Positions 42,386 to 53,413 are shown, counted from the stretch's first letter. The stretch: DNA of 64,000 nucleotides from Actinomyces marseillensis (GCF_900155605.1 NZ_LT707420.1:398290-462289); one strand, 5' to 3'. The notes: generated by a model not told the origin, from the letters alone. Translations and numbers: made by a program.

Positions 42386-45003
42386 TCCTGAACCTCCTGT
42401 GAGTCGTCATGCTCTGACGCTACATCCTGTGCAGGGGTTTCGTCACTATTTTCGCCGACACCCACCTGAGAGTTTTCCTCTTCTAAGGTCGACTGCTCAC
42501 CATCCTCTTCGTCAATGTCGCGCTCAGGATTGCGCGTCACTGCAATGATTCGGTCATTCTCATCGGGGCGAGCAAAGATCACGCCCATGGTGTTACGAGC
42601 GGTCGGGCGAACATCGGAAGCATTGACCTGGACAAGCTTGCCGGACTCGGTGATAACCATGATGTCTTCTTCGGGATCCACGACCAGCGCGCCAATGAGT
42701 CCGCCACGTTCTTCAACAAGGCGACCCACGCGCACACCCATGGTTCCACGGCCCTTGGTCGGATACTCCTCGATCGGAGTGCGCTTGGCGTAACCGGACT
42801 CCGTCACAATGAGCAGGTCCGTGCCTTCACGCGGGACGTCCATGGTCAAGAGCTCATCGTCGTCGCGGAACTTCATACCGCGCACACCCGAAGTCGAGCG
42901 GCCCATGGGTCGCAACTGCTCGTCCGTTGCCGCGAAGCGAACGGCCTGACCATCACGCGAAACCAGCAGCAGATCATCATCAGCGTTAGCCAGCTGAGCG
43001 GAGACCAACTCATCGGGGTTGCCCTCTTCATCCTCACGCAGGTTAACGGCAATGATGCCACCACTTCGCGGAGAGTTGTACATCTCCAGCGGGGTCTTCT
43101 TCACTAGGCCAGACTTTGTTGCCAGCACCAAGTACTGTGCGTCCTCGTAAGTGCGAATTGCCAAAACCTGTGCGATGCGCTCCTCAGGTTGGAATGCCAG
43201 GAGGTTTGCAACGTGCTGGCCCTTGGCATCGCGACCGCCCTCGGGAATCTCGTAAGCCTTCGCGCGGTAGACGCGACCGAGGTTCGTAAAGAACAGCAGC
43301 CAGTGGTGCGTGGTTGTGACGAAGAAGTGTTCCACCACGTCATCGCCGCGCAACTGGGTTCCACGAACGCCCTTACCGCCTCGTTTCTGGGAACGGTAGT
43401 TGTCGGTACGGGTGCGCTTTGCAAAGCCATCGCGAGTGATGGTGACGACAACATCCTCTTCGGGGATGAGGTCTTCCATCGACATTTCCCCGTCGAAGGG
43501 AACGATGGTCGTGCGGCGCTCATCACCATACTTTTCAACGATTTCACCGAGTTCTTCGGAGATAATCGCGCGCTGACGTTCGGGCTTAGCCAAGATATCC
43601 TGCAGATCTTCAACGCGTGCACGCAGTTCCGCGTGCTCGTTCAAAATCTTCTGACGTTCCAGAGCGGCCAGGCGGCGCAGCTGCAGAGCCAAGATCGCGT
43701 CGGCCTGGATCTCATCAACATCGAGCAACTCCATCAAGCCGCTTCGTGCCTCGTCGACCGTGGGCGAGCGACGAATCAGAGCAATAACCTCGTCCAGTGC
43801 ATCCAGTGCCTTGAGGTAACCGTCCAAGATGTGCAGACGCTCTTGAGCCTTGCGCAGGCGGAACTGCGTGCGGCGCACAATTACGTCGATCTGGTGAGCA
43901 ACCCAGTGGCGTATAAAGCCATCAATCGACAGGGTTCGCGGAACACCGTCGACCAGCGCGAGCATGTTTGCCGAGAAGTTCTCTTGCAGGGAGGTGCGCT
44001 TGTAGAGGTTGTTCAAAACAACCTTCGCAACAGCGTCACGCTTCAAGACAATCACCAAACGCTGACCGGTACGTCCCGAAGTCTCATCGCGAATATCCGC
44101 GATGCCCTGGATCTGACCGTCGCGAACTAGCTGAGCGATCTTGTCAGCGAGGTTGTCGGGGTTGACCTGGTAGGGCAGTTCGGTGACCACCAAGCACTGG
44201 CGTCCCTGGATCTCTTCGACGCTAACAACGGCTCTCTGAGTGATGGAGCCGCGTCCCGTACGGTAGGCATCCTCAATTCCACGGTGGCCCAAAATCGTTG
44301 CGCCGGTCGGGAAATCGGGGCCGGGAATGAGCTTGATGAGTGCGTCAAGCAGTTCTTCGCGCGAGGCCTCGGGGTTGTCCAGCGCCCACTGCACGCCGCG
44401 TGCGACTTCACGCAGGTTGTGCGGGGGGATTCGGGTGGCCATACCGACGGCAATACCTTCCGAACCATTCACCAAGACGTTGGGGAATCGGGAGGGAAGA
44501 ATGGTCGGTTCCTGGTTGCGGCCATCGTAGTTGTCCTGGAAATCAACGCATTCTTCGTCGATATCGCGGACCATTTCCATGGCCAGGGGTGCCATCTTAC
44601 ATTCGGTGTAACGCGGTGCTGCCGGGCCGAGGTTACCGGGAGTTCCGAAGTTACCTTGGCCCGCCACCAGCGGGGCGCGCAGCGACCACGGCTGCACGAG
44701 GCGTGCGAGCGCGTCGTAGATCGCCGCGTCACCGTGCGGGTGGTAGTTACCCATGACGTCACCGACGATACGCGATGACTTGGAGAATGAAGAGGTGGGA
44801 CGGTAACCACCGTCGTACATCGCGTAGAGAATGCGGCGGTGCACGGGCTTGAGTCCGTCACGAACGTCGGGCAGCGCGCGCCCGACGATCACGCTCATTG
44901 CGTAGTCGAGGTAGGAGCGCTGCATTTCCTTTTGCAGGTCGACCTGGCGAATACGTTCGATGTCGCGGATGTGTTCGGCATCGACTGTCTGTTCGTCGCT
45001 CAC
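42382..45003 (-). CDS. gyrA: DNA gyrase subunit A
   Basis: An 873-residue topoisomerase subunit that cuts and re-joins DNA. The catalytic Tyr132 is in APRYTECKM; the quinolone region is [12 protein letters not shown] (residues 88-99) where the position equal to E. coli Ser83 is Ala93 and the Asp87 equivalent is Asp97. The GyrA C-terminal pinwheel has the GyrA-box QKRGGKG. The C-terminus is Glu/Asp-rich. The GTG start at 45003 follows GAAGGA. It lies 62 bp after gyrB. Confidence 0.97.
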   Translation of the reverse strand: MSDEQTVDAEHIRDIERIRQVDLQKEMQRSYLDYAMSVIVGRALPDVRDGLKPVHRRILYAMYDGGYRPTSSFSKSSRIVGDVMGNYHPHGDAAIYDALARLVQPWSLRAPLVAGQGNFGTPGNLGPAAPRYTECKMAPLAMEMVRDIDEECVDFQDNYDGRNQEPTILPSRFPNVLVNGSEGIAVGMATRIPPHNLREVARGVQWALDNPEASREELLDALIKLIPGPDFPTGATILGHRGIEDAYRTGRGSITQRAVVSVEEIQGRQCLVVTELPYQVNPDNLADKIAQLVRDGQIQGIADIRDETSGRTGQRLVIVLKRDAVAKVVLNNLYKRTSLQENFSANMLALVDGVPRTLSIDGFIRHWVAHQIDVIVRRTQFRLRKAQERLHILDGYLKALDALDEVIALIRRSPTVDEARSGLMELLDVDEIQADAILALQLRRLAALERQKILNEHAELRARVEDLQDILAKPERQRAIISEELGEIVEKYGDERRTTIVPFDGEMSMEDLIPEEDVVVTITRDGFAKRTRTDNYRSQKRGGKGVRGTQLRGDDVVEHFFVTTTHHWLLFFTNLGRVYRAKAYEIPEGGRDAKGQHVANLLAFQPEERIAQVLAIRTYEDAQYLVLATKSGLVKKTPLEMYNSPRSGGIIAVNLREDEEGNPDELVSAQLANADDDLLLVSRDGQAVRFAATDEQLRPMGRSTSGVRGMKFRDDDELLTMDVPREGTDLLIVTESGYAKRTPIEEYPTKGRGTMGVRVGRLVEERGGLIGALVVDPEEDIMVITESGKLVQVNASDVRPTARNTMGVIFARPDENDRIIAVTRNPERDIDEEDGEQSTLEEENSQVGVGENSDETPAQDVASEHDDSQEVQE

Positions 45004-45065
45004 TTTGGTCCTTCGTTTCGTTTTCTACTGACGAGGCCGCACGTGTGTGGCCCCGTCGCTGGGCT

Positions 45066-47096
45066 TTAGATGTCGAGGAAGCGCACGTCGGTGGCGTTGC
45101 GCTGGATAAACGTGCGGCGCCTCTCGACGTCGTCACCCATCAAGATGGTGAAGGTCTCATCGGCATCTGCTGCATCTTCGAGAGTGACCTGCTTGAGGAT
45201 GCGGTGCTGAGGATCCATGGTGGTTTCCCACAGCTCGTGATCATTCATCTCACCCAGACCCTTGTAGCGCTGGATGCCGCCTTCCTTGGGAAGCCTGCGG
45301 TTTGCTGCAGCTCCCGCGGCAAGCATTTCGTCGCGTTCCTTGTCCGAGTAGGCGAATTCGTGCTCCGCATTCGACCACTTGATGCGGTACAGCGGAGGCA
45401 TAGCGATGAAGGTGTGTCCCTGTTCGACCAGGGGACGCATGTAACGGAAGAGCAGCGTGAGCAACAGGGTTGCAATGTGCTGGCCGTCCACGTCGGCATC
45501 CGCCATGATGACAATCTTGCCGTAACGCAGCTTCGACAGATCGAAATCCTCACCAATTCCGGTGCCGAAAGCCGTAATCAGAGAGCGAATCGTATCCGAG
45601 CTCAGGGCGCGGTCCAGGCGAGCCTTTTCCACGTTCAAAATCTTGCCTCGGATCGGCAAAATTGCCTGGTGTTCGGGGTCGCGTCCGCCGACGGCCGAAC
45701 CGCCTGCGGAGTCACCCTCGACGATGAAGATTTCGCATTCTGAGGGCACTCGCGAGGAGCAATCGCGCAGCTTGCCGGGCATCGAGGCCGACTCCAGAAC
45801 GCCCTTACGGCGGGTCGCCTCACGCGCCTTTCGTGCGGCAACGCGAGCGGCCTGAGCGGCCTGACCCTTCGAAATAATGGCTTTCGCGTCTGCGGGGTGC
45901 GCGTCGAACCAGTCGGTGAGCTTGGAGTAGACCTGCTGTTGAACGAAAGTACGAGCTTCGGTGTTTCCAAGCTTCGTCTTCGTCTGGCCTTCGAACTGGG
46001 GCTCGGTGAGCTTGATGGAGATGACGGCGGTGAGGCCTTCACGCACATCGTCACCGGTGAGGTTGTCATCCTTGTCGCGGATGATTCCCTTTTCGCGCCC
46101 ATAGCGGTTCACCAGTGAAGTCAGCGCCGTACGGAAGCCTTCTTCGTGCATGCCACCTTCGGTGGTGTTGATCGTGTTCGCGAAGGTGTGAACCGAGGAG
46201 GAATACGAGGTGGTCCACTGCATGGCGATTTCCACGCTCATGGTGCCCTCGTCGTTTTCCGCTTCGAAGTCGATGATGTCAGCGTTAATAGCTTCGGTCT
46301 TCTTCGCTGAATCCAGGTACTCCACGTAGTCACGCAGACCGTGCTCGTACATGTAGGAGACCTGGCGGAATCCCTTGTGCTTTTCTTCCGAGGCCTGCTC
46401 GTCGCCCGCGATTTCGTCGCCTTCGCCGGTGGCGCTTTCGCGCTCATCGGTCAAGGTAATGCGCAGTCCCTTGTTGAGGAATGCCATCTGCTGGAAACGC
46501 TGACGCAGGGTCTCAAAATCGAAAACGGTCGTCTCAAAGATTTCGGGATCCGGGTAGAAGGTTTGCGTCGTGCCGGTCTCGTGGGTTTCTTCACCGCGAA
46601 CGAGCTCTGTGATGGGATGACCACCGTTGGCAAAAGACATGCGCCATGCGTAGCCCTGCCGACGAATAACCGTGTCAACGCGCGTTGACAGCGCATTCAC
46701 AACCGAAATACCCACGCCGTGAAGACCACCGGAGACGGCGTAACCACCGCCGCCGAACTTACCACCGGCGTGGAGAATCGTCATGACGACCTCGACCGTG
46801 GGCTTGTGCTCGGTGGGGTGTTCGTCGACAGGAATACCGCGGCCGTTATCGACGACGCGAATACCGCCATCGGCCAGGATCGTGACCTCAATGTGGTCCG
46901 CGTAACCAGCCAAGGCCTCGTCAACGGAATTATCAACTACCTCGTACACCAGGTGGTGTAGGCCGCGCTCACCGGTTGACCCAATGTACATACCGGGGCG
47001 CTTACGCACCGCCTCCAAACCTTCGAGGACGGTAATATCTGACGCGCCGTAGCCGTCGGATCCGTCATCGACTGTTGGTTCTTGCGTTTCAGCCAC
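45066..47096 (-). CDS. gyrB: DNA gyrase subunit B
   Basis: A 676-residue ATPase subunit. GHKL ATP-binding motifs: [19 protein letters not shown] and [14 protein letters not shown]; the Toprim domain has EGDSAGG and DADVDG. The GTG start follows GAGGGGAG. It supplies ATP-driven negative supercoiling with GyrA. The ~200-bp upstream gap carries its promoter and a weak terminator of dciA. Confidence 0.97.
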   Translation of the reverse strand: MAETQEPTVDDGSDGYGASDITVLEGLEAVRKRPGMYIGSTGERGLHHLVYEVVDNSVDEALAGYADHIEVTILADGGIRVVDNGRGIPVDEHPTEHKPTVEVVMTILHAGGKFGGGGYAVSGGLHGVGISVVNALSTRVDTVIRRQGYAWRMSFANGGHPITELVRGEETHETGTTQTFYPDPEIFETTVFDFETLRQRFQQMAFLNKGLRITLTDERESATGEGDEIAGDEQASEEKHKGFRQVSYMYEHGLRDYVEYLDSAKKTEAINADIIDFEAENDEGTMSVEIAMQWTTSYSSSVHTFANTINTTEGGMHEEGFRTALTSLVNRYGREKGIIRDKDDNLTGDDVREGLTAVISIKLTEPQFEGQTKTKLGNTEARTFVQQQVYSKLTDWFDAHPADAKAIISKGQAAQAARVAARKAREATRRKGVLESASMPGKLRDCSSRVPSECEIFIVEGDSAGGSAVGGRDPEHQAILPIRGKILNVEKARLDRALSSDTIRSLITAFGTGIGEDFDLSKLRYGKIVIMADADVDGQHIATLLLTLLFRYMRPLVEQGHTFIAMPPLYRIKWSNAEHEFAYSDKERDEMLAAGAAANRRLPKEGGIQRYKGLGEMNDHELWETTMDPQHRILKQVTLEDAADADETFTILMGDDVERRRTFIQRNATDVRFLDI

Positions 47097-47244
47097 CTAA
47101 TGGCTCCCCTCATTCTTCACCCACACGGGTGCGTACTGCCCGAAAATGGCGCAGTATCAATAAAACAACCGTTCCTATTCTACCGAAAAGGCAAGGGGAA
47201 AGCCCTGATTGACACCGCTATGAGGGCTAATCACTCACAGGAAT

Positions 47245-47268
47245 AAACCGCGAAATCTAGCGGTTTTT
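47245..47268 (-). terminator. candidate terminator after dciA
   Basis: AAACCGC (47245-47251) and GCGGTTT (47260-47266) form a 7-bp stem around an 8-nt loop, ~30 bp beyond the dciA stop. The rest of 47097-47297 holds no gene and presumably carries the gyrB promoter; no convincing -35/-10 pair was found. Confidence 0.5.
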
Positions 47269-47297
47269 GAGGCTGTGATCAGTCACACGTTCAGAAA

Positions 47298-47948
47298 CTA
47301 CGCGTAGGTATCTCGAGGACCACGTCCAGGCACCGATAAACGGCCCTTTTTCCACGAAGGAGAGGCCGGTGGACGCAAGATCACTTGCTGAACAACACCC
47401 TCACCCACGGCCTCGGCAATATTGCGCTCAAGCTGGGGAAGAAAGAGCTGAACGTTCTTAAACCAGTTCGTCGAATCGCATTGGACAATGACTCGTCGAT
47501 CTTCAATTGCTTCGATCCTGCAATGAGCAGCAATCTCCTCGCCGGCAATCTGGCTCCACCTCGACATGAGATCCCCCATGCGAGTGTGCTCTTGCCAACC
47601 GCGCTGAGCAATGAGGGAATCAACCGTGAGTCCAAGGCGCTTAGGTTCCCGGTACTTTCGGCGCAGTGGCGCCATTCCTGGCATTTTGATCCATCGGCTC
47701 CCCGCCCGCGAGACAACAGTGGAAAGCGCACTGAATTCACCATCGGGGTCAGCCTCGGAATCAACGCTCACGTCATCAAGCTCGTGCTCATCATCGAGCA
47801 GAATTTCTTGGGCAAACTCTTCACTTTGACCGCTGATCGAGCGGCGTCGAGTCCGCAAGGGCACACGGTAGTGTCCCTGGGCTTGTGCTCTGGCTTGTGC
47901 ACGCCGTAGTGCTGCAGAGGCATATTCAAAATCGGAAAATTCACTCAT
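47298..47948 (-). CDS. dciA: DUF721 protein, replicative helicase loader DciA
   Basis: A 216-residue protein whose C-terminal ~110 residues form the DUF721/DciA KH-like domain (WSQIAGEEIAAHCRIEAIEDRRVIVQCDST and WFKNVQLFLPQLERNI regions). DciA loads or activates the DnaB helicase in bacteria lacking DnaC. The N-terminal half is charged and disordered. ATG 47948 overlaps recF by 8 nt and is preferred to an earlier start. Placed between recF and gyrB, as in other Actinobacteria. Confidence 0.85.
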   Translation of the reverse strand: MSEFSDFEYASAALRRAQARAQAQGHYRVPLRTRRRSISGQSEEFAQEILLDDEHELDDVSVDSEADPDGEFSALSTVVSRAGSRWIKMPGMAPLRRKYREPKRLGLTVDSLIAQRGWQEHTRMGDLMSRWSQIAGEEIAAHCRIEAIEDRRVIVQCDSTNWFKNVQLFLPQLERNIAEAVGEGVVQQVILRPPASPSWKKGRLSVPGRGPRDTYA

Positions 47949-49101
47949 CACCGACCACCGTTCCAAGCTCAGGATCCCAGTGAACAGCATGAGTCTGAGC
48001 GTGCAATTCTGGCGGAACATCATCGGCGACAGCTGCCGTGATCAATACCTGTTCCGCTCCGGTAATCATACGTGTTAAACCGGCTCGGCGGGAGGAGTCT
48101 AGCTCTGCAAATACATCGTCGAGAATAAGAATCGGGGTGTCACCATCGCGAGAAAGCAACTCGAAAGCACCCAAACGCAGTGATAGTGCAACCGACCATG
48201 TCTCACCGTGGCTTGCATAACCTTTCACTGGCATCCCACCAAGGGAAAGTTTGAGGTCATCTCGATGCGCGCCGACCAGGTTTACCCCTCGTTCGGCTTC
48301 CTTCATGCGCGAAGCAGCGAGCAGGTCCTTAAGTTCTTCTTTGAGTTGCGCGGCGCTGGCCTCGGGTGCGCAACTTCCCTGTGAAGCGACGAATTCGATA
48401 TCCATTTTCCGAGGCGATCCACCGATTTCTTCGTAAGCATCGGCTGCGGGCCTGCGAAGTTCGGCGACGAGGCCGGCGCGAGCAAGGCTCAGTCGAGCAG
48501 AAAGCTCGGCGAAGGTCTCATCCCACACATCAATCGTTGAAAAATCGGGGGTATATCCCCTGCGCAGTTGAGATTGCGCGCTTTTCATCAGCGCCGCTCT
48601 TTGGCGAGCAACCTTCTCGAAATCATTCTTTACCTGCGCGATCAGCGGGTGCTGTTGAATGAGCAAATCGTCCATAAATTGACGGCGAAGCTGCGGGTCA
48701 CCGCGAACGATTTGAAGATCTTCGGGTGAAAAGACCACGCTTTTGAGAAGGCCCAAGACCTCTCGTGGACGCACCTGAGTACGGTTCACCTTCGCACGGT
48801 TGGCTTTGCCGCGGACAATTTCGAGCTCAATAACGGTTTCGCGCTCACCGGCAGTGACGAGTTTGACTCTGACCACTGCACCGCCGGGTTGGGGCTCATC
48901 TGCCTCAAGCGGGAGACGCACGAGCGCCTGCTCGGCACTGACGCGGTGCGAGGAGAAAGCCGAAAGGTAGGAAACCGCCTCGACGAGGTTGGTCTTCCCC
49001 TGGCCGTTAGCACCCAGAAGCACTGTCGTCCCGGGCGAAAACTCCACTACCGCATGGCGGTATGAACGAAAGTCATCCAGCGCAACGTGCGAAACTCGCA
49101 C
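47941..49101 (-). CDS. recF: DNA replication and repair protein RecF
   Basis: A 386-residue ABC-type ATPase: N-terminal strand VALDDFRSYR, Walker A GANGQGKTNLVEAVSYLS, signature-like SHGETWSVALSLRLGAFEL and Walker B PILILDDVFAELD. It promotes RecA loading at single-strand gaps. The GTG start is preceded by GGAG. It begins 12 bp after dnaN. Confidence 0.95.
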   Translation of the reverse strand: MRVSHVALDDFRSYRHAVVEFSPGTTVLLGANGQGKTNLVEAVSYLSAFSSHRVSAEQALVRLPLEADEPQPGGAVVRVKLVTAGERETVIELEIVRGKANRAKVNRTQVRPREVLGLLKSVVFSPEDLQIVRGDPQLRRQFMDDLLIQQHPLIAQVKNDFEKVARQRAALMKSAQSQLRRGYTPDFSTIDVWDETFAELSARLSLARAGLVAELRRPAADAYEEIGGSPRKMDIEFVASQGSCAPEASAAQLKEELKDLLAASRMKEAERGVNLVGAHRDDLKLSLGGMPVKGYASHGETWSVALSLRLGAFELLSRDGDTPILILDDVFAELDSSRRAGLTRMITGAEQVLITAAVADDVPPELHAQTHAVHWDPELGTVVGDE

Positions 49102-49113
49102 ACAAACTCCAGA

Positions 49114-50247
49114 TCAGATTCCGTAGCGGATCGGCATGAGCAGGTAGCGGAAATCGGTTGATTCTCCACCGTCTGCCTTCTCTTGGCCCGTGATGACCGC
49201 GGGCTTCGTGGGGTGGGTGAAACCGAAACGAACGAAGTCCGTATCCATCACCGACAGACCTTCGCTGAGGTACTGCGGGTTAAATGCCGTCGCGATGTCT
49301 TCACCCATGAGCTGCGCAGGAACAACTTCGGAAGCCTGAGCATTGTCACCTTGGCCGGCTTCGAGGACAAGCTGTCCATCGGAGAAGGAGAGTCGAACAC
49401 TGGTCTTGCGTTCGGCAACCAAAGACACGCGCTTGACTGCTTCGAGCAGAGTGTGGCGCTCAACAATGGCCTGAATTGTTGTGGTTTCGGGGAAAAGCCT
49501 GCGAACGGGCGGATAATCGCCATCCATGAGGGTCGAGGTCGTGCGTCGTCCACCGGCCTGGAAACCAATGAGCGAGGAGGCACCGGGCTGGGATTCCTGG
49601 GACAGACCGACGTCGACCTTTGCACCACTGGTCATTGACTTGGCAACGTCTTGGAGGATCCGCGCCTTCACCAATGCGGCCTCGGACATGTCGGAAACAG
49701 AATCCCAGTGAAGCTCACGCATGGCCAAGCGGTAGCGGTCGGTTGCCAAAAGCGTGATGTTGTCACCGTCGATTTCAACGCGAACTGCAGTGAGCAGGGG
49801 AAGAGTTTCATCGCGCGACGCAGCAATTGACACCTGAGCAACGGCCTGGGCAAAAACCTGCGAATCGACAGATCCGGCAACCTGGGGCTGTCCGGGAAGC
49901 AAGGGATATTCATCAATGGGCATGACAGCCAAGGTGAAGTGCGAAGAACCGCAGGAAAGTGAAACTTTTTGTCCGTCAACTTCGATGGTGACGGGCTTGT
50001 TGGGCAGTGACTTTGAAATATCGGCAAGAAGCCGACCCGAAACCAGGACTTCGCCTTCTTCGTCAACGGATGCAGGAATTCGTGAATTTCCCGAGACTTC
50101 GTAGTCAAAGGAGGACAGAGTCAGTTCTTGACCCTGGGCTGAAATACGCATTCCGGCAAGGATGGGGCTTGCAGGACGGGTAGGAAGTACACGCGCTGTC
50201 CATGAAACAGCTTCAGCAAGCACGTCGCGGGCGACGGTGAACTTCAT
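49114..50247 (-). CDS. dnaN: DNA polymerase III beta sliding clamp
   Basis: A 377-residue clamp made of three similar domains; typical segments are the N-terminal MKFTVARDVLAEAVSWTARV and the C-terminal LLMPIRYG, with ATDRYRLAMRE and FSDGQLVL between. It encircles DNA and tethers the replicase. AAGGAG lies 6 nt before the ATG. Confidence 0.96.
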   Translation of the reverse strand: MKFTVARDVLAEAVSWTARVLPTRPASPILAGMRISAQGQELTLSSFDYEVSGNSRIPASVDEEGEVLVSGRLLADISKSLPNKPVTIEVDGQKVSLSCGSSHFTLAVMPIDEYPLLPGQPQVAGSVDSQVFAQAVAQVSIAASRDETLPLLTAVRVEIDGDNITLLATDRYRLAMRELHWDSVSDMSEAALVKARILQDVAKSMTSGAKVDVGLSQESQPGASSLIGFQAGGRRTTSTLMDGDYPPVRRLFPETTTIQAIVERHTLLEAVKRVSLVAERKTSVRLSFSDGQLVLEAGQGDNAQASEVVPAQLMGEDIATAFNPQYLSEGLSVMDTDFVRFGFTHPTKPAVITGQEKADGGESTDFRYLLMPIRYGI

Positions 50248-50640
50248 GGATTCTCCTTGGAACTGAATAAAGAAATACCGGTTGTTAGTTTAGCTGGCTG
50301 TAGGCGTCAAGGAAACTGAAAAATTCGCTGCTGTGGAGTTCACCAGGGGGCTTGAGTGATGCGGGCGAATTTTTGTTATTTGTCTTGAACTTAGTTCGTC
50401 TTCGTCATCGGCTATGTGGATAGTGTGGATAAGTGGTTCTTTCCGCTTAATGACAAGAATTTCATCGTGGACGTAGATGTGTATCCGAGTGTGAACAAAC
50501 TACATCTTTTTGTGGAAGAAATTTTTGTCATTCTTGAAGTTCCACAGCTTCCCTTTTCCTGTACACATGTTCACGCTGCGATTTCACCACAGTTTCCACA
50601 GCTTCTGTGGATTGCACCGAAAATGGGAGTAATTCGCCAT
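50248..50640. other. oriC part 1 (dnaA-dnaN intergenic)
   Basis: A gene-free 393-bp AT-rich gap. DnaA-box-like sites: TGTGGATAG (50415-50423) directly abutting a perfect TGTGGATAA (50424-50432), plus GTTTCCACA (50592-50600) and TGTGGATTG (50606-50614). AT-rich stretches near 50360-50400 and 50500-50560 could unwind. This is the usual oriC position in Actinobacteria. No coding region was found in it. Confidence 0.8.
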
Positions 50641-52095
50641 TTAACCTAGTGTCGCTGACTCGCGCGCCGCCTGCTTGATGCGGTTCGTCAATTCGGTGAC
50701 GTAGTTAAAGGTCTCTCTCTTTTCTGCCATCAATCCGACGATTTTCTTATTAGCGTGCATGACAGTTGTATGGTCGCGTCCGCCAAATGCTGCGCCGATC
50801 TTGGGCAGGGACAAATCAGTGAGTTCTCGGCACAAGTACATCGCGATCTGACGTGCTTCGACGACGACATGTGAGCGATCCGAAGACGAAAGCTGATCGA
50901 TGGTGACCCCGAAGTAGGTCGCAGTCTGACTCATGATCAAGGTAGGTGTCACCTCGGTATCTTGAGGATCCGAAGCGAAGTCCTTAAGGAGCATTTCCGC
51001 CATCGATACGGTGACTGGTTCCTTTGAGAGGGATTCAAAGGCTGCGACGCGGACGAGGGCACCTTCAAGTTCGCGAATATTCGAAGAAATTCGTTGAGCA
51101 ATGTACTCCAAGACACGAGGATCCACCTCGATGTTTTCCGCACTCGCCTTCTTCTGCAAAATTGCGATACGCGTTTCAAGATCAGGCGGTAAGACATCGA
51201 CCAAGAGACCCGCAGCGAAGCGAGAACGAATGCGGTCTTCCAAATCGAGTTCACGAGGCGGAACATCCGAGGTCAGCACGATCTGCTTTCCCGCGTTATA
51301 GAGGGAATTGAAGGTGTGGAAAAACTCTTCAACCGTGCGTTCTTTGCCTTGAATGAACTGAATATCGTCGATCAGAAGCACATCGACTTCGCGGTATCGC
51401 CGCTGGAACTCTTCGATGCTCTCCTCACGAACGGAGTTAATGAAGTCGTTCGTAAATTCCTCTGAATTCACGTAGCGCACGCGCATCTGCGGGAAAAGCG
51501 AAAGCGTGTAGTGGCCGATGGCGTGAATGAGGTGGGTTTTTCCCAGACCGGAATCACCGTGAATAAAGAGGGGGTTGTAAGCGCGACCGGGAGTTTCCGA
51601 GACCGCAAAAGCTGCAGCATGGGCGAAGCGATTCGAGGGACCAATCACGAAAGTATCGAAAGTGTGCTTCGGATTCAGGTGGGTGCTAGCGGTGTCGATT
51701 GCTAGTTGCGGGCTACTCGACGGCGCTGCCTGAGCCGGGGCGGCTTGGTGTGGTGTGGTAGCGCTTGGTTGCACCTGGCCCTCGCTTCCCACTGACGAGG
51801 CAACTGGTGAGGGTTGCTCGACCGGTTCGGGTTCGGGTTCAAGAGAGGGGTCGATGGTGACCGCTAGACGAATACTGCGCCCAAGGATGTTGGTCAGAGA
51901 AGCAGTGAGATCAGTCGCGTCGTTGTTTTCGATCCACTTCTTTGTGAAATCGTTGGGAACAGCGATCAAGATCGTTCCATCAATGTCACCCAGGGGTTTT
52001 GCTGAGCGTAGGAAAGACAAGGTTGCAGGTCTCAATTGGTCTGAGATTTGAGCAAGTGCCTCAGACCATGCCTGAGTAAGGGCATCGATAGACAC
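50641..52095 (-). CDS. dnaA: chromosomal replication initiator DnaA
   Basis: A 484-residue initiator. Domain I (helical, SIDALTQAWSEALAQI) is followed by a Pro/Ala/Glu/Gln-rich linker, an AAA+ domain with Walker A GDSGLGKTHLIHAIG and Walker B VLLIDDIQF, and domain IV with the box-binding signature GGRDHTTVMHA. The GTG start at 52095 is chosen because CGGAGG lies 5 nt upstream; a longer frame to 52161 lacks a ribosome site. It diverges from rpmH across oriC. Confidence 0.96.
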   Translation of the reverse strand: MSIDALTQAWSEALAQISDQLRPATLSFLRSAKPLGDIDGTILIAVPNDFTKKWIENNDATDLTASLTNILGRSIRLAVTIDPSLEPEPEPVEQPSPVASSVGSEGQVQPSATTPHQAAPAQAAPSSSPQLAIDTASTHLNPKHTFDTFVIGPSNRFAHAAAFAVSETPGRAYNPLFIHGDSGLGKTHLIHAIGHYTLSLFPQMRVRYVNSEEFTNDFINSVREESIEEFQRRYREVDVLLIDDIQFIQGKERTVEEFFHTFNSLYNAGKQIVLTSDVPPRELDLEDRIRSRFAAGLLVDVLPPDLETRIAILQKKASAENIEVDPRVLEYIAQRISSNIRELEGALVRVAAFESLSKEPVTVSMAEMLLKDFASDPQDTEVTPTLIMSQTATYFGVTIDQLSSSDRSHVVVEARQIAMYLCRELTDLSLPKIGAAFGGRDHTTVMHANKKIVGLMAEKRETFNYVTELTNRIKQAARESATLG

Positions 52096-52385
52096 AAGAA
52101 CCTCCGGAAACTGACGTGAGATAGGACACGAGAAATGATATCTGTCGAAATCATCTTCCACCGATAATTCTAATATGATGCCACGTTTTCCACAGCTGGG
52201 GATATACCTGTGGATATTTAATCCCCAAATGACATTTGTGTAGTTACAAGACCTCCCCGTTGAGTGACAAAGAAAATGTCTCTATCCACAGGTTTGTGGA
52301 TAACTTGCAATGTGGATAACTTACCCCTTATGTATCCACACCTCCTTCCACAGGTGTGGATGGCCTGAATTAAGTGGCTCTTTCG
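52096..52385. other. oriC part 2 (dnaA-rpmH intergenic) with DnaA box cluster
   Basis: DnaA boxes: TGTGGATAT (52209), CTATCCACA (52282-52290), perfect TGTGGATAA at 52295-52303 and 52311-52319, GTATCCACA (52332-52340), TGTGGATGG (52355-52363), with further TTTCCACA-type matches. Four sites fall within 80 bp on alternating strands, fitting the initiator assembly region. No gene in this stretch. Confidence 0.85.
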
Positions 52386-52414
52386 TTGACGGAACGGCGA
52401 AAAACCCTTAGGCT
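52386..52414 (+). promoter_or_regulatory. rpmH operon promoter
   Basis: TTGACG (52386-52391), a 17-bp spacer and TAGGCT (52409-52414) make a strong sigma-A promoter, about 60 bp upstream of the rpmH start and just beside the DnaA box cluster. Confidence 0.8.
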
Positions 52415-52477
52415 GTTGGTTCGTATGTGTTTGTCGTTGAGATAAACACCGTCCATGACCAATTCGAGGAGATATCA

Positions 52478-52618
52478 GTGACCACCAAGCGGACTTATCA
52501 GCCGAACAACCGTCGTCGTTCCAAGACGCACGGCTTCCGCCTGCGTATGAGCACCCGCGCTGGCCGCGCGATTCTGGCTGCGCGTCGTCGCAAGGGCCGC
52601 GCCCGCCTCTCCGCCTGA
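52478..52618 (+). CDS. rpmH: 50S ribosomal protein L34
   Basis: A 46-residue basic protein: [20 protein letters not shown] and RKGRARLSA are the canonical L34 sequence. The GTG at 52478 follows GAGGAG at 7-8 nt; an earlier ATG would add an unrelated tail. First gene of the rpmH-rnpA-yidD-yidC-jag-rsmG series. Confidence 0.96.
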   Translation: MTTKRTYQPNNRRRSKTHGFRLRMSTRAGRAILAARRRKGRARLSA

Positions 52619-52629
52619 GCTTTCGCGAG

Positions 52630-52998
52630 GTGTTGCCCCGCTCGAACCGCATGGTGAATCCAGCGGACTTCCGCCTCGCAATCCGAAGCGGATCGCGCGC
52701 GGGTCAGCAAAGGCTCATTGTGCATTGTCGAACCGACGAGGAAAGTGATTCACGCCTCGTCGGTTTCGTCGTACCTAAGAGCCAGATCAAACGAGCAGTT
52801 GGACGCAACCGAGTCAAGCGTCAATTGCGCCATCTCATGGCCGATCGCCTCAGTGCACAGCCTGCCGGTGCCCGCGTCGTCGTCCGAGTAAAAGCCGATG
52901 CATTGGGTGTCACTTCGGAGCAATTGGGTGAAGAATTAGATCAGGTTTTGGCCAGGGCATGGAAGAAATGGGATCGATCTCAGGAGGGACGCGCATGA
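52630..52998 (+). CDS. rnpA: ribonuclease P protein component
   Basis: A 122-residue basic protein with the RnpA signature [14 protein letters not shown]. It binds the catalytic RNase P RNA to mature tRNA 5' ends. The GTG at 52630 gives the family-typical start VLPRSNRMV. Its stop overlaps the yidD ATG. Confidence 0.95.
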   Translation: MLPRSNRMVNPADFRLAIRSGSRAGQQRLIVHCRTDEESDSRLVGFVVPKSQIKRAVGRNRVKRQLRHLMADRLSAQPAGARVVVRVKADALGVTSEQLGEELDQVLARAWKKWDRSQEGRA

Positions 52999-53402
52999 GC
53001 TCTCCTTTCGCGTATATCGCAATCATCCCCGTGCGCCTCTACCAGCGTTTCATTTCCCCACTTTTCGCGCCGCGTTGCCGCTACTACCCCACCTGCTCAA
53101 GCTACGCCCTCGGCGCTTTGCGCACCCACGGCCTCGTCAAGGGAACACTATTAGCCATCTGGCGAATCCTTCGCTGTAACCCCTGGAGCCTCGGCGGGGT
53201 CGATGAAGTTCCCGCACGCGGCAAGTGGACCAGCGAAGCCTGGACGCCACCCCAGGACTGGGCCGGCTACGACGATCCATGGGCACAAACCCCCATGGGC
53301 ATGGATCGCACCGATGACAAGACATCGGTCGACACTCTCGAAGACTTCTCGGCGAAGGCCGAGCATCACACGGACGCAGTGAGCGTCCCCCGCGCATCAT
53401 AA
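52995..53402 (+). CDS. yidD: membrane protein insertion efficiency factor YidD
   Basis: A 135-residue protein with the conserved YidD core [26 protein letters not shown] and [15 protein letters not shown]. The Cys-rich motif and the amphipathic helix assist YidC insertion. The ATG overlaps the rnpA stop. The C-terminal ~60 residues are an acidic, less conserved extension. Confidence 0.92.
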   Translation: MSSPFAYIAIIPVRLYQRFISPLFAPRCRYYPTCSSYALGALRTHGLVKGTLLAIWRILRCNPWSLGGVDEVPARGKWTSEAWTPPQDWAGYDDPWAQTPMGMDRTDDKTSVDTLEDFSAKAEHHTDAVSVPRAS

Positions 53403-53413
53403 GGAGATCTCCT

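Noticed and set aside
43189-44130. Open frame antisense to gyrA
   Set aside because: gyrA is complete with all motifs; no start signal or domain on the other strand.
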